A DNA stretch of 64,000 nt from an uncultured Bacteroidales bacterium (GTDB lineage: Bacteria; Bacteroidota; Bacteroidia; Bacteroidales; UBA932). The position numbers and the translations under genes are program-made. Under the pieces are notes generated by a model. The model made no database searches and had not been told where the DNA came from. It worked only from the letters and a program-made list of their open reading frames with translations. Each line of letters opens with the position of its first letter. Positions within the stretch are counted from its first letter, which is position 1. The stretch is taken from assembly GCA_946403855.1 (NCBI GenBank), contig CAMJBH010000003.1, positions 1 through 64,000 on the forward strand, given 5' to 3'. Positions 17,025-25,488 of this stretch are shown here, in pieces.

Positions 17025-18083
17025 TTATTTAATTCTATATGGTGAATCTTCGTAAAGCAGGAAACGCTTGGCCTTGCGTATCCATTTTTGTTCTTCTGAC
17101 TTGACATGTTCCTGCACAATATCGAAAGTAATTCCCCCTTTGAGATACTCCGCTATGACCGGATCGTCTATTCTCTCCAGCAAGTCAGGAGTTATCTCGA
17201 AGCGCGAATCCCGGTCTGCGAACCAACGCATCAGCTGCACTGTGTGCAGGAGCGAGTGGTACTGGGCGCCGGGGAGCATAATAATCTGATAGCCATTGCA
17301 TTCCTTGCCGGCATAGAGGCCGTAGGAAGGGGTGAACGAGCAAGGGCGCATAAGCACGCCGGGAGGACTGGGAGGAACCGCCGAATTGCTCAGAAACGGA
17401 GACCCTATATACTCATAGGGCCTAGGAGTGCCTATTCCCGGAGTGATGGAGGTTGCTGTCCACAAGCCTCCCCCGCTGTACATCTGGCACGAAAACAGCC
17501 CCGGGAAATCCGGAGACGGAGAAATGGTCCACGGCAGGAGGTCCTTTCCGACCTCGCTGCAAAGCGCCGAAATGATGTGCAAAGGGAAACGGGCGCCGAT
17601 CTCGGAGCAATACAGATTGCACAGCTCTCCAAGCGTAAGCCCGTGACGATGAGCCACTTTAGGTGTCCACAAATCGGGTTCCAGCACAGGTATCGTCCCT
17701 TCCACCACCCTGCCGGCGGGATTGATATGGTCTATAATATAAATGGACGGTCCCTCTTCCATGCGGGCGCGGAAGCTCAGAAGCCTCAGCACGTCCCGCG
17801 TATAAGGAAAGTACCGCGAGCCCACATCCTGAATCTCCACCACCACGGCATCCAGGCCTTCCAGGTCTTCCGAGCTGAAGTCGATATGCCCGGACTCGGG
17901 AGAGAATTCGGGAGCGGCAGGGCCGAACAACTTGACCAAGTTGCCGCGGGAACGGAAAATATCTGTCAGATACTCCCCTGTCGCCGCATCCCAGCAACCG
18001 GGAGTGCAGAAACACGCCACCCGCCCCTCGGTAAGGCCCTTGTCCAGCTGCTCGCTGATAGATGTGGTACGGAAACTAAACAT
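17025..18083 (-). CDS. Short DUF1343 (NamZ-like) protein without signal peptide
   Basis: A 352-residue protein. DUF1343 segments are clear: VVEIQDVGSRYFPYTRDVLR, a PNP-like IDHINPAGRVVEGTIP, and HRHGLTLGELCNLY. Characterised DUF1343 members such as NamZ are exo-acting N-acetylmuramidases. This copy lacks an export signal and the early family block is shortened, unlike the secreted paralogue at 59196-60467. Its ATG lies inside the 3' end of glmM (8-nt overlap). It may act in the cytosol, or it may have drifted in function. Confidence 0.82.
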   Translation of the reverse strand: MFSFRTTSISEQLDKGLTEGRVACFCTPGCWDAATGEYLTDIFRSRGNLVKLFGPAAPEFSPESGHIDFSSEDLEGLDAVVVEIQDVGSRYFPYTRDVLRLLSFRARMEEGPSIYIIDHINPAGRVVEGTIPVLEPDLWTPKVAHRHGLTLGELCNLYCSEIGARFPLHIISALCSEVGKDLLPWTISPSPDFPGLFSCQMYSGGGLWTATSITPGIGTPRPYEYIGSPFLSNSAVPPSPPGVLMRPCSFTPSYGLYAGKECNGYQIIMLPGAQYHSLLHTVQLMRWFADRDSRFEITPDLLERIDDPVIAEYLKGGITFDIVQEHVKSEEQKWIRKAKRFLLYEDSPYRIK

Positions 18084-19494
18084 TCTTCAGAATATTATCA
18101 GCAATACCTATTACTTCCGCTGCGAGCGCCTCGGCCTTCTCCTGGGTGGGAGCCTCGGAGTAAATGCGTATGATCGGCTCTGTGTTGGAGCGGCGCAGGT
18201 GCACCCAGCTGCGGGAAGCTTCGAAATCTATCTTGACTCCGTCTATCGTGTTGATCTTCTCTTGCTTATAGTGCTCCTTCATGGCGTCAAGAATGCGGTC
18301 GATCAGAGCGCTGTCGCTGAGGTCGATGCGGTTCTTGGCAATGAAATACTGTGGCAAAGTGGCCTTGTAGGCGCTTGCGCTGAGCTTTTTGTGAGCGAGC
18401 TGGCTGAGGAACAGCGCCACGCCCACCATGGCGTCGCGTCCACAGTGCGATGCGGGATAGATGACTCCCCCGTTGCCCTCGCCGCCTATAAGCGCGCCCA
18501 CCTCATGCATCTTGGTGGTCACGTTGACCTCGCCTACAGCAGCTGCGTAGTAGGTGCCGCCATGGGCCTCGGTCACGTCGCGAAGGGCGCGGCTGGAACT
18601 GAGGTTGGACACTGTATTCAGAGGCTTCACCCCCTTACGCACAGCCTCGTCGAGCAGGTAGTCGGCGACGCTCACCAGGGTGTACTCCTCCACAAAGGGT
18701 TCCCCGTTCTCGCAGATGAAGGCCAGACGGTCCACATCGGGGTCCACGCTGATGCCCAGATCGGCCTTCTCGCGCACCACGGTGGCGCTGAGTTCAGTGA
18801 GATTCTTGGGCAGGGGCTCGGGGTTGTGGGCAAAGTCGCCGGTGGGGTTGCCGTTAAGGGTTATACATTTGACGCCCAGGCGCTTAAGGAGCCTCGGCAT
18901 GATTATACCACCCACAGAATTGATGGCGTCCAGCACCACCTTGAAACCGGCGGCCTTGATGGCGGGCACGTCAACCGCCTCAAGTTTCAGCACTTCGTCT
19001 ATATGCTCGTCGGTAAAATCGTGATCTTCGATACATCCCAGTTCGTCCACGGAGGCAAAATCGAAGTTGCCGGCATCGGCGCAGTCAAGAATGGCCTGGC
19101 CCTGCACGGCGGTCAGGAATTCGCCCTTCTCGTTCAGGAGTTTGAGGGCGTTCCACTGCCTGGGATTGTGGCTCGCGGTGATGATGATACCGCCGTCGGC
19201 TCCGCTCATGGTCACGGCAAGCTCGGTGGTGGGAGTGCTGGCAAAGCCGCAGCGCACCACGTCCACGCCGCAGGAAATAATGGTGCCGACCACAAGCTGC
19301 TCCACCATTTCGCCGCTCAGGCGGGCGTCACGGCCCACCACCACTTTGTAGCGAAGCCCGAAGGGAGCCTTGCGTTCTTTAAGACACTTGCAATATGCGT
19401 ATGTAAATTTTACAATGTCAACCGGGGTCAGATTATCACCCGTGGGGCCGCCTACAGTTCCGCGTATGCCCGAAATGGATTTAATGAGTGCCAT
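18076..19494 (-). CDS. glmM: Phosphoglucosamine mutase-type hexose phosphomutase
   Basis: A 472-residue cytosolic enzyme of the alpha-D-phosphohexomutase family. The phosphoserine loop is ITASHNP (Ser108), the metal loop is DPDVDRLAF, and the C-terminal phosphate site contains RRSNTEPIIRIYSEA. It likely converts glucosamine-6-P to glucosamine-1-P on the way to UDP-GlcNAc; a phosphomannomutase role cannot be excluded. A TAAATTTG -7 box at 19513-19520 gives a leader of about 14 nt. Two cell-wall or surface genes follow in the same direction. Confidence 0.9.
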   Translation of the reverse strand: MALIKSISGIRGTVGGPTGDNLTPVDIVKFTYAYCKCLKERKAPFGLRYKVVVGRDARLSGEMVEQLVVGTIISCGVDVVRCGFASTPTTELAVTMSGADGGIIITASHNPRQWNALKLLNEKGEFLTAVQGQAILDCADAGNFDFASVDELGCIEDHDFTDEHIDEVLKLEAVDVPAIKAAGFKVVLDAINSVGGIIMPRLLKRLGVKCITLNGNPTGDFAHNPEPLPKNLTELSATVVREKADLGISVDPDVDRLAFICENGEPFVEEYTLVSVADYLLDEAVRKGVKPLNTVSNLSSSRALRDVTEAHGGTYYAAAVGEVNVTTKMHEVGALIGGEGNGGVIYPASHCGRDAMVGVALFLSQLAHKKLSASAYKATLPQYFIAKNRIDLSDSALIDRILDAMKEHYKQEKINTIDGVKIDFEASRSWVHLRRSNTEPIIRIYSEAPTQEKAEALAAEVIGIADNILKNV

Positions 19495-19512
19495 ATTATA
19501 AAGTCAATGGCA

Positions 19513-19540
19513 CAAATTTAACGAATTATGTTTAACTTTA
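19513..19540. promoter_or_regulatory. Divergent -7 boxes for glmM and the M20 dipeptidase
   Basis: Minus strand TAAATTTG (19513-19520) faces glmM. Plus strand TAACTTTA (19533-19540) faces the dipeptidase and would start its mRNA almost at the ATG at 19546. The second match deviates in the last base. Confidence 0.55.
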
Positions 19541-19545
19541 CAACC

Positions 19546-20913
19546 ATGAAACAATACATCGAACAAAATAAACAAAGGTTCTTCGAAGAGCTTTTCTCCC
19601 TGCTGCGCATCCCTTCCGTGAGCGCAAAAGCCGAACACAAACCCGACATGTATGCCTGCGCCGAAAGGCTCTCTGAGCTTCTTCTGGAGGCCGGGGCCGA
19701 CAGTGCCGGACTGTGGGAAACCGACGGCAACCCGGTGGTGTTCGGACAGAAGACGGTCGATCCTGCCGCCCCCACGGTGCTGGTGTACGGCCACTACGAC
19801 GTGCAGCCGGCGGAGCCGCTCGAGAAATGGCGTACCGACCCGTTCGAGCCGGTGATCGCTCCCGACGCCACAGGGCAGGATGCCATCTGGGGACGCGGAG
19901 CCAATGACGACAAAGGCCAGCTGTTCATGCACATCAAGGCATTCGAATATCTTCTGCGTTCCGGGCAGCTGAAGCAAAACGTCAAGTTTATCTTCGAAGG
20001 TGAAGAAGAAATCGGCAGTCCCTCGCTCCCCGCATGGATAAAAGCCCACAAGAAGATGCTTGCGGCCGATATTTGCCTGGTGAGCGACACCACCATGATA
20101 AGCGAAAAGGTGCCTTCCATCAACTGCGGCATGAGGGGCCTGAGCTACCTCGAAGTCAAAGTCACCGGGCCCAACAAAGACCTGCACAGCGGGCACTACG
20201 GCGGCGCCGTGGCCAATCCCATACAGGTGCTGTGCGAGATGATTTCTACGCTCATCGATGCCGACGGCCGCGTGACGGTGCCAGGATTCTACGACAGCGT
20301 GGTGGAGCTTTCCCGCGCCGACCGCAAGATGCTCGGGCGCGCACCGTTCGACCTCAAAGAATACAAGGAGTTCCTGGACATCCGCGACGTCCGCGGCGAA
20401 AAGGGCTACACCACCCTCGAGCGCACCGGGATACGTCCCTGCCTGGACGTGTGCGGCATATGGGGCGGCTACACCGGCGAGGGAGCCAAGACGGTCCTGC
20501 CCAGCGAGGCCCATGCCAAAATATCCATGCGACTTGTGCCCAACCAGCGCAGTTCCGAGATCACACGCCTGTTCGCGCGGCACTTCAAGGCCATCGCGCC
20601 CAAGTGCGTCAAGGTAGAAGTCACACCTTGCGAAGGCGGCGACGGATTCCTTATCCCCATTAGCAGCAGCGCCTACAAGGCCGCCAGCAGGGCCATCAGC
20701 GAAGTGTACGGAGTCGAACCCGTGCCGGCACGCGGAGGCGGCAGCATAGCGGTTCTTGCCGAAGTGCAGAAGATTCTGGGCATCGATCCGCTCCTGATGG
20801 GATTCGGGCTCGAGCGCGACACCATCCACTCCCCCAACGAAAGCTACCTGCTCAAACAGTTCTTCGGGGGCATGGAGAGCATCGCTCTGTTCTACAAATA
20901 CTGGCAGAAATAA
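19546..20913 (+). CDS. M20-family dipeptidase
   Basis: A 455-residue cytosolic metallopeptidase. Two-zinc ligands are visible: His83 and Asp85 in VYGHYDVQP, Asp121/122 in RGANDDKGQ, and the catalytic Glu pair in FEGEEEIGSP (153-155). DLHSGHYGG and RGGGSIAV are further family marks. It cleaves dipeptides with broad specificity, in line with the peptide uptake encoded at 2275. The frame also opens at 19528, but MKQYIEQNKQRFFEELF is the family start. The AraC-type gene begins 2 nt after the stop. Confidence 0.93.
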   Translation: MKQYIEQNKQRFFEELFSLLRIPSVSAKAEHKPDMYACAERLSELLLEAGADSAGLWETDGNPVVFGQKTVDPAAPTVLVYGHYDVQPAEPLEKWRTDPFEPVIAPDATGQDAIWGRGANDDKGQLFMHIKAFEYLLRSGQLKQNVKFIFEGEEEIGSPSLPAWIKAHKKMLAADICLVSDTTMISEKVPSINCGMRGLSYLEVKVTGPNKDLHSGHYGGAVANPIQVLCEMISTLIDADGRVTVPGFYDSVVELSRADRKMLGRAPFDLKEYKEFLDIRDVRGEKGYTTLERTGIRPCLDVCGIWGGYTGEGAKTVLPSEAHAKISMRLVPNQRSSEITRLFARHFKAIAPKCVKVEVTPCEGGDGFLIPISSSAYKAASRAISEVYGVEPVPARGGGSIAVLAEVQKILGIDPLLMGFGLERDTIHSPNESYLLKQFFGGMESIALFYKYWQK

Positions 20914-20915
20914 TA

Positions 20916-21773
20916 ATGGTCGGAAAGTTCAAATTACCTCGCTGGCTGCTGCCGGTCATCCTGGCCATGCCCATGCTGGCCGGAGCCAACGGCGGCGGAA
21001 GCAAAAATGTAGGTACTTCCGCCGCCCGTGAGGCATTCAACGCCGGTAATTACGAACTGATGTACAGCGAGCTGGAAAGCCTCAAGCGCAATCTGGGGCC
21101 TGACACCCTCCGCCTCAAATATGCCGATGCTCTGTTGCTTCAAAGCCAGGCGGCCGAAGCCAAGGGAGACACCCTTGCAAGCTTCGAGTTCCTAAAGCGT
21201 TACCTTACTCTGTCTAATTCGGTCGAGGACAGCCACTACAGGTTCAGCTTCGGCCTGTTCGTCATATTGATTGCCCTTCTGGCCCTGGTATTCAATATCA
21301 TTTCTTCCCGCGAAGTCATCCTTCGCAAGAACGAGTCCCTCTCCAAGCTGCTTGCCGAGACAACGGCCTACAGGGAGAATGAATCGAAGGAGAAGAACGA
21401 CATTCCGGAGCCCACTCCGCCGGACATCCAGGACATGGATCCCGAGCAGCTGTACATATTCCTCAGCAAAGCCATAACGAGCAAGAAGCTCTTCCTCAAC
21501 CCCGCTTTTGGGCGTCAGACCCTCATGGATGACTACTCCCTGAGCAAAGAAAAAATAGGCCGGGCATTCTCCGTTTACGGGACATCCCTGCCCCAGTTCA
21601 TCAATGTTTGCCGCCTCGATTATGCCTGCAGCCTGATGAAGAAGGACCACGATATCAGCGTCTCCGATGTGGCTGCCGCATCCGGCTTCACCACCCGTGA
21701 ATCGTTCAGCAGAAGCTTCAAGCAGCAGTACGCCCTGTCTCCTTCCGAGTATCGAGAAAACCTTGATTATTAA
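20916..21773 (+). CDS. Membrane-anchored AraC-type transcription regulator
   Basis: A 285-residue protein with a hydrophobic N-terminus (9-24), a short helical, TPR-like region (33-100), one membrane helix FGLFVILIALLALVFNII (112-129), a linker, and a C-terminal AraC/HTH_18 domain (about 180-285; SVSDVAAASGFTTRESFSRS and FKQQYALSPSEYR). The layout places a sensor part outside the membrane and the DNA-binding part inside. It lies directly upstream of the surface-lipoprotein locus and is the obvious candidate regulator, which is inference. Confidence 0.85.
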   Translation: MVGKFKLPRWLLPVILAMPMLAGANGGGSKNVGTSAAREAFNAGNYELMYSELESLKRNLGPDTLRLKYADALLLQSQAAEAKGDTLASFEFLKRYLTLSNSVEDSHYRFSFGLFVILIALLALVFNIISSREVILRKNESLSKLLAETTAYRENESKEKNDIPEPTPPDIQDMDPEQLYIFLSKAITSKKLFLNPAFGRQTLMDDYSLSKEKIGRAFSVYGTSLPQFINVCRLDYACSLMKKDHDISVSDVAAASGFTTRESFSRSFKQQYALSPSEYRENLDY

Positions 21774-21836
21774 TAGGTTATATCCCAGCCCCGACAAAAT
21801 ATCACAAGATTCAGGACAAATTGTTAGCGGACAATG

Positions 21837-21868
21837 TTTGCTGACAAGGGGGGAATTGTTTATATTTC
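21837..21868 (+). promoter_or_regulatory. Promoter of the first small-ORF/lipoprotein pair
   Basis: A -33 TTTG (21837-21840) and a -7 TATATTTC (21861-21868) are separated by 20 nt. The predicted start near 21873 leaves a leader of about 50 nt before the small ORF. The spacing equals that of the promoter at 25298-25329. Confidence 0.65.
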
Positions 21869-21922
21869 GGATTGACTGAACTTAAATGAACCGAGAAAAT
21901 AAACCAAATATTAATAACAATC

Positions 21923-22072
21923 ATGAAATCTAATTACATTTCACCCTCTTCGCGTGTCATTCGGGTGTCCCTGAATGGCATGCTGATGCAGTCTCCGGGA
22001 AGTGTTCAGAACATCAATCCCCAGGATACTGAGTCTTACGATGTTACAAATGATTCAGACAATTGGTTTTAA
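21923..22072 (+). CDS. Small protein sORF1, 49 aa, Trp-tail family
   Basis: Start MKSNYISPSSRVIR, a hydrophobic middle GMLMQS, and an acidic tail DVTNDSDNWF. It has no signal peptide and no membrane helix. The stop is 4 nt before the ATG of a lipoprotein gene, so the two are probably co-translated. Three further ORFs in this window (25355, 38877, 41039) share the MKxxYIxP-like start and a tail of acidic residues then Trp near the end, each just ahead of a lipoprotein gene. The function is unknown; I do not assign one. Confidence 0.75.
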   Translation: MKSNYISPSSRVIRVSLNGMLMQSPGSVQNINPQDTESYDVTNDSDNWF

Positions 22073-22076
22073 GGCT

Positions 22077-25007
22077 ATGAGAAATACAGTGAAATTCATC
22101 GGCCTTATTGCCATGGCCGCAGTTCTTTTCGGATGTGAAAAGAAGATTGATCCCGTCACCCCCACCCCCAAGGACTCTGAAGAGCAGGTCATCGACCTTT
22201 CTCAGTTCGATCCCAGCGAGTATCTGGTAAGCTTCGGCGCAACTATCGAGTCTGCCAAGACCAAGGCAGATATAAATCTTGAAAGTGGAGTAGTCACCTT
22301 CGAGAATGGTGACAAGGTAATAGCTGTAACTGACGGCAAAAGCAGCACTTATACCTACAATAACGATAAATTCGAACTCGATACTTCCATTCAGGACAAC
22401 GAGCCCCTGAAGTTTTCTACGAACGACATCCAGTTTTACTATCCGGCGGGATGCTTTGACAAAGATGGCGTATTCGCCATGCCCGATGCAGCTGCCGACC
22501 TCGCCGACCTCGGCGACAAGGCTCCCATGGCGGCAAAAGAAACTCCCGCCGAAACTGTTGAGGTTCATTTCAAGAACGTTGCTTCTATATTCAAGGTAAG
22601 TCTTACCGGCAACAAGTCTGATACCCGTAAGGTTGCTTCCGTGACACTTTCCAACTCAAATATTCCTCTCGCAGCAGCCGGTTCTTATACCGTCACTTGG
22701 AATGAGGGTAATCCCTCCATTGAGTCTACCGCAACCGACTACTCAATTACCGTCGCTCCCGCAGGAGAAATCGAGCTTGACGCAGACACGGCAAAGGATT
22801 TCTTCTTCCTGCTTCCTCCCACCGCCACGGCGATGAGAGACATGTCGGTTACCGTGACCATGGATGACAACGATACCTTCTCCAGAAGCCGTGAAGGAAA
22901 CCTGACCATCGCACGCAACAAGATTGTGTCTCTGGCTTTCCGTGCCGGTTATTTCTATGATGGCGATGGCTCTGACTCGAACCCTTACCAAATCAAGACG
23001 GCAGATGATTTCAAGCAAATCAGCAAGAACGCAGAATTTTTGTCCAAGAATTTTATACAGGTAGCGGAGATTGATTTCAATGGCGCAAACATCAGCAAAT
23101 GCATGATTGGCGCCGCAGACGCCCCTTTCACCGGCACTTATGACGGCGGCAACAAGACTCTGAGCAACTTCACAATTACCGGCACCCCCAGCGGCAACGA
23201 GGGCGTAGCTCCTTTCAAGGCTGTTGATGGCGCTACCCTTAAAAACATCTCCATCTCCGGTGCAAACGTCACTGGTGGCAAGTTTACCGCGGGCCTGGTT
23301 GGCTACGCAAATGGTGCTAGCCTTATGATCACCGGATGCTCCATTTCAAATTCCACCATTTCAGCCAGTGGTGACTACGGGGCTGGCGGACTTATCGGCG
23401 GTCTGTATGCCGGCACGGTTTCAAGTTGCTCCGGTACTGACCTTACCATCGGGGCCACTAATACTGAAGGCAATAAGAGGTATTATGGCGGACTTATCAG
23501 CTATGCCCGCGGTACTACAGCCATAAGCGCGTGCTCGCTTAACGGAACCACTACCGTGAACGGCACTCCTGCCTATTTCGGCGGTATTGCCGGCCAGGCC
23601 AACGAAGATGATACCACCATTAGCGATTGTCACAACCACTCAAACATTTCCGGCGTTGGCAACTTTGCAGGCGGCATTGCAGGTATCAAGAGCAAAGGCT
23701 CGATTGAAGGCTGCACCAATGACGGCAGCGTAGGCGGAGCCCAGTATGTCGGGGGTATTGCAGGAAGTAACGCTGCAGGCAATATCCTTGGCTGCACCAA
23801 CAAAGGCGCAATCGTATCGACTGGTATTGCCGGCGGTATTGCGGGGCAGGTTACAGGCGGTACCATTAAGGACTGCACAAATGAAAGCAGCGCCACCTTC
23901 TCTGTCAGCGGAGCTACTGTAGGCGGAATCGCGGGCACCCTCACCGGTGGCACCATTACCGCTTCCGATGGCAAATATACGGAGAATAAGGCCGATATTG
24001 ATCTCGGTGTTGTTGAAGGAAACAATAACGTCGGCGGCATTGTCGGTCAGCTTGAAGGCGCTATCACCAATGTCAAGAACTCGGGCGCAATTACCGGTTA
24101 TTACAATATCGGCGGCATCGGTGGTACTATTACCACGAATGGTTCTGTAGAGAATGCCCTTTCTTCGGGTAATGTCTCCGGTTATCAGAATGTCGGAGGT
24201 ATTTCAGGAAAGCATGGACATAATGCAAATGCTGCGATAACCAAAAAAATCACTCTCAAAAACTGTCATGTGGATGGCGCAGACATCACGGCAAGCGCCA
24301 ATGACGGACGTGCCGGAGGTATTGCAGGTCTTGTTTTTGCTGGTTCCTGGATCGAAGGCTGCACCGCATTCCGCGGAACCGTTTCCGGTCATCAGGATGT
24401 GGGAGGTGCCATCGGTCACCTGCAGTATGCCAGCAGCAGCACCGACAAGAGCAACCGTATATTTGTCGGAGCTAATCTGGTCTCTATGAACGTTTCCGGT
24501 CTTACTCCTATTAACAATACTTCCAGAATCGGCGGATTCATCGGTTATTTCCAGAATAACAAAGATGCCTATACCTTTGCATATCAGAACGGTGTTGTTG
24601 GTGGTAGCATTACTGCTGAGGGGTGCCAGTATGTGGGATCATTCGTTGGATATGCAAGCGTTTCCAGCAACAAGGGCCGTATCTGGGATTCCTATTCCCT
24701 TATTGAAGACTCCAATTTCCATGTGACTACCACCAATGCCAATATCGGTGGCTTCGCCGGAGGTTATGGCAATGCGAATGTCAATTCTGTCCGCAACGCT
24801 CATGTGAACTCGCAGAATACTTCAGCCGCCACAAGCGGTATCACTGCGACTACGGTTGCAAACATCCGCACCGTCAATCTGGGAACCACGGAATCCCCTA
24901 GTTGCAATGTTGACGGCTCGGCTTACACAACCACTACCTGGTCCAACCCGGACGACGTGAACTACCCCGTTCCGACGATCCTCGTTACCTACGGAAATTA
25001 CAAATAG
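22077..25007 (+). CDS. Fimbrillin-like/GLUG-repeat surface lipoprotein
   Basis: A 976-residue lipoprotein: signal MRNTVKFIGLIAMAAVLFGC, with Glu-Lys-Lys after the lipid Cys. Residues about 40-295 resemble fimbrillin-like domains (an SAKTKADINLESG segment, a PAGCF strand, FFFLLPPTA). From about 298 (GDGSDSNPYQIKTADDFKQI) to about 960 there are at least ten GLUG-type units with GGIAG or GGIVG cores. No catalytic motif is seen, so a structural or adhesive role is likely. The frame opens upstream to 22002, overlapping sORF1, but only ATG 22077 gives the lipoprotein signal. Confidence 0.88.
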   Translation: MRNTVKFIGLIAMAAVLFGCEKKIDPVTPTPKDSEEQVIDLSQFDPSEYLVSFGATIESAKTKADINLESGVVTFENGDKVIAVTDGKSSTYTYNNDKFELDTSIQDNEPLKFSTNDIQFYYPAGCFDKDGVFAMPDAAADLADLGDKAPMAAKETPAETVEVHFKNVASIFKVSLTGNKSDTRKVASVTLSNSNIPLAAAGSYTVTWNEGNPSIESTATDYSITVAPAGEIELDADTAKDFFFLLPPTATAMRDMSVTVTMDDNDTFSRSREGNLTIARNKIVSLAFRAGYFYDGDGSDSNPYQIKTADDFKQISKNAEFLSKNFIQVAEIDFNGANISKCMIGAADAPFTGTYDGGNKTLSNFTITGTPSGNEGVAPFKAVDGATLKNISISGANVTGGKFTAGLVGYANGASLMITGCSISNSTISASGDYGAGGLIGGLYAGTVSSCSGTDLTIGATNTEGNKRYYGGLISYARGTTAISACSLNGTTTVNGTPAYFGGIAGQANEDDTTISDCHNHSNISGVGNFAGGIAGIKSKGSIEGCTNDGSVGGAQYVGGIAGSNAAGNILGCTNKGAIVSTGIAGGIAGQVTGGTIKDCTNESSATFSVSGATVGGIAGTLTGGTITASDGKYTENKADIDLGVVEGNNNVGGIVGQLEGAITNVKNSGAITGYYNIGGIGGTITTNGSVENALSSGNVSGYQNVGGISGKHGHNANAAITKKITLKNCHVDGADITASANDGRAGGIAGLVFAGSWIEGCTAFRGTVSGHQDVGGAIGHLQYASSSTDKSNRIFVGANLVSMNVSGLTPINNTSRIGGFIGYFQNNKDAYTFAYQNGVVGGSITAEGCQYVGSFVGYASVSSNKGRIWDSYSLIEDSNFHVTTTNANIGGFAGGYGNANVNSVRNAHVNSQNTSAATSGITATTVANIRTVNLGTTESPSCNVDGSAYTTTTWSNPDDVNYPVPTILVTYGNYK

Positions 25008-25030
25008 ACTAAGGATTCATCCATTTTCCC

Positions 25031-25055
25031 AGAGCCGCCCCACCCGGGCGGCTCT
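25031..25055 (+). terminator. Intrinsic terminator after the first GLUG lipoprotein
   Basis: AGAGCCGCCC, loop CACCC, GGGCGGCTCT, then GTTGTTTTT: a perfect 10-bp stem 23 nt after the stop codon. It separates this pair from the following locus. Confidence 0.93.
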
Positions 25056-25297
25056 GTTGTTTTTGAAGGGGTAGAGAAGCATGCGTTATCCGACAGCCTG
25101 TCAGGACTGGACAGACCCCGTTTTACGCAAACACCTATACACCAGCAAGTTACGCAATCCGGGTGCTCCGATCAGAGCACCCGAAATATGTAAGCCTCTG
25201 CCACTCAAAGGTTTACCAAAAACGCCTGTAAGCCTGGGCGATCAGAAACGCCAGTTCCGCGCCGTGCATATACCCAAGAGATTCAACCATTTTCCAG
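25056..25297. other. Intergenic region with one hairpin
   Basis: No gene is seen. GGGTGCTC (25161-25168) pairs with GAGCACCC (25175-25182) around CGATCA, extended by one outer C-G pair. It has no T-tract, so it is more likely a protein site or RNA structure than a terminator. Confidence 0.6.
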
Positions 25298-25329
25298 TTT
25301 GCAAAGCTCCATACTTATTATTATATTTG
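25298..25329 (+). promoter_or_regulatory. Promoter of the sORF2-led locus
   Basis: A -33 TTTG (25298-25301), 20 nt, then a perfect -7 TATATTTG (25322-25329). The predicted start is near 25334, 21 nt before sORF2. No strong terminator is visible until 44342, so a transcript of about 19 kb is possible. Confidence 0.78.
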
Positions 25330-25354
25330 TAAGATATAAAAGAATAGCACTGGA

Positions 25355-25477
25355 ATGAAACTGAACTACATCCCGCCGCAGGTTTGCCTGGAGTCCGACC
25401 TCCCGGAACTTGCATTTCTGCAGGCCGCATCGGCCACAATCAACGATTACGAAGAACTCATCGACGAATGGAACTAA
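25355..25477 (+). CDS. Small protein sORF2, 40 aa, Trp-tail family
   Basis: Start MKLNYIPPQVCLES, hydrophobic middle ELAFLQAAS, tail NDYEELIDEWN. It has no signal peptide. It follows a strong promoter by 21 nt and ends 11 nt before the ATG of the GLUG/DUF4886 lipoprotein. Its N-terminus is the closest match to sORF1 and sORF3. A longer reading frame of the lipoprotein overlaps it in another phase and is not the real start. Confidence 0.78.
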   Translation: MKLNYIPPQVCLESDLPELAFLQAASATINDYEELIDEWN

Positions 25478-25488
25478 AACAGACCGCC

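Noticed and set aside
25161..25182. Second terminator in the gap before sORF2
   Set aside because: The 8-bp stem has no T-tract and lies 110 nt after a stronger terminator.
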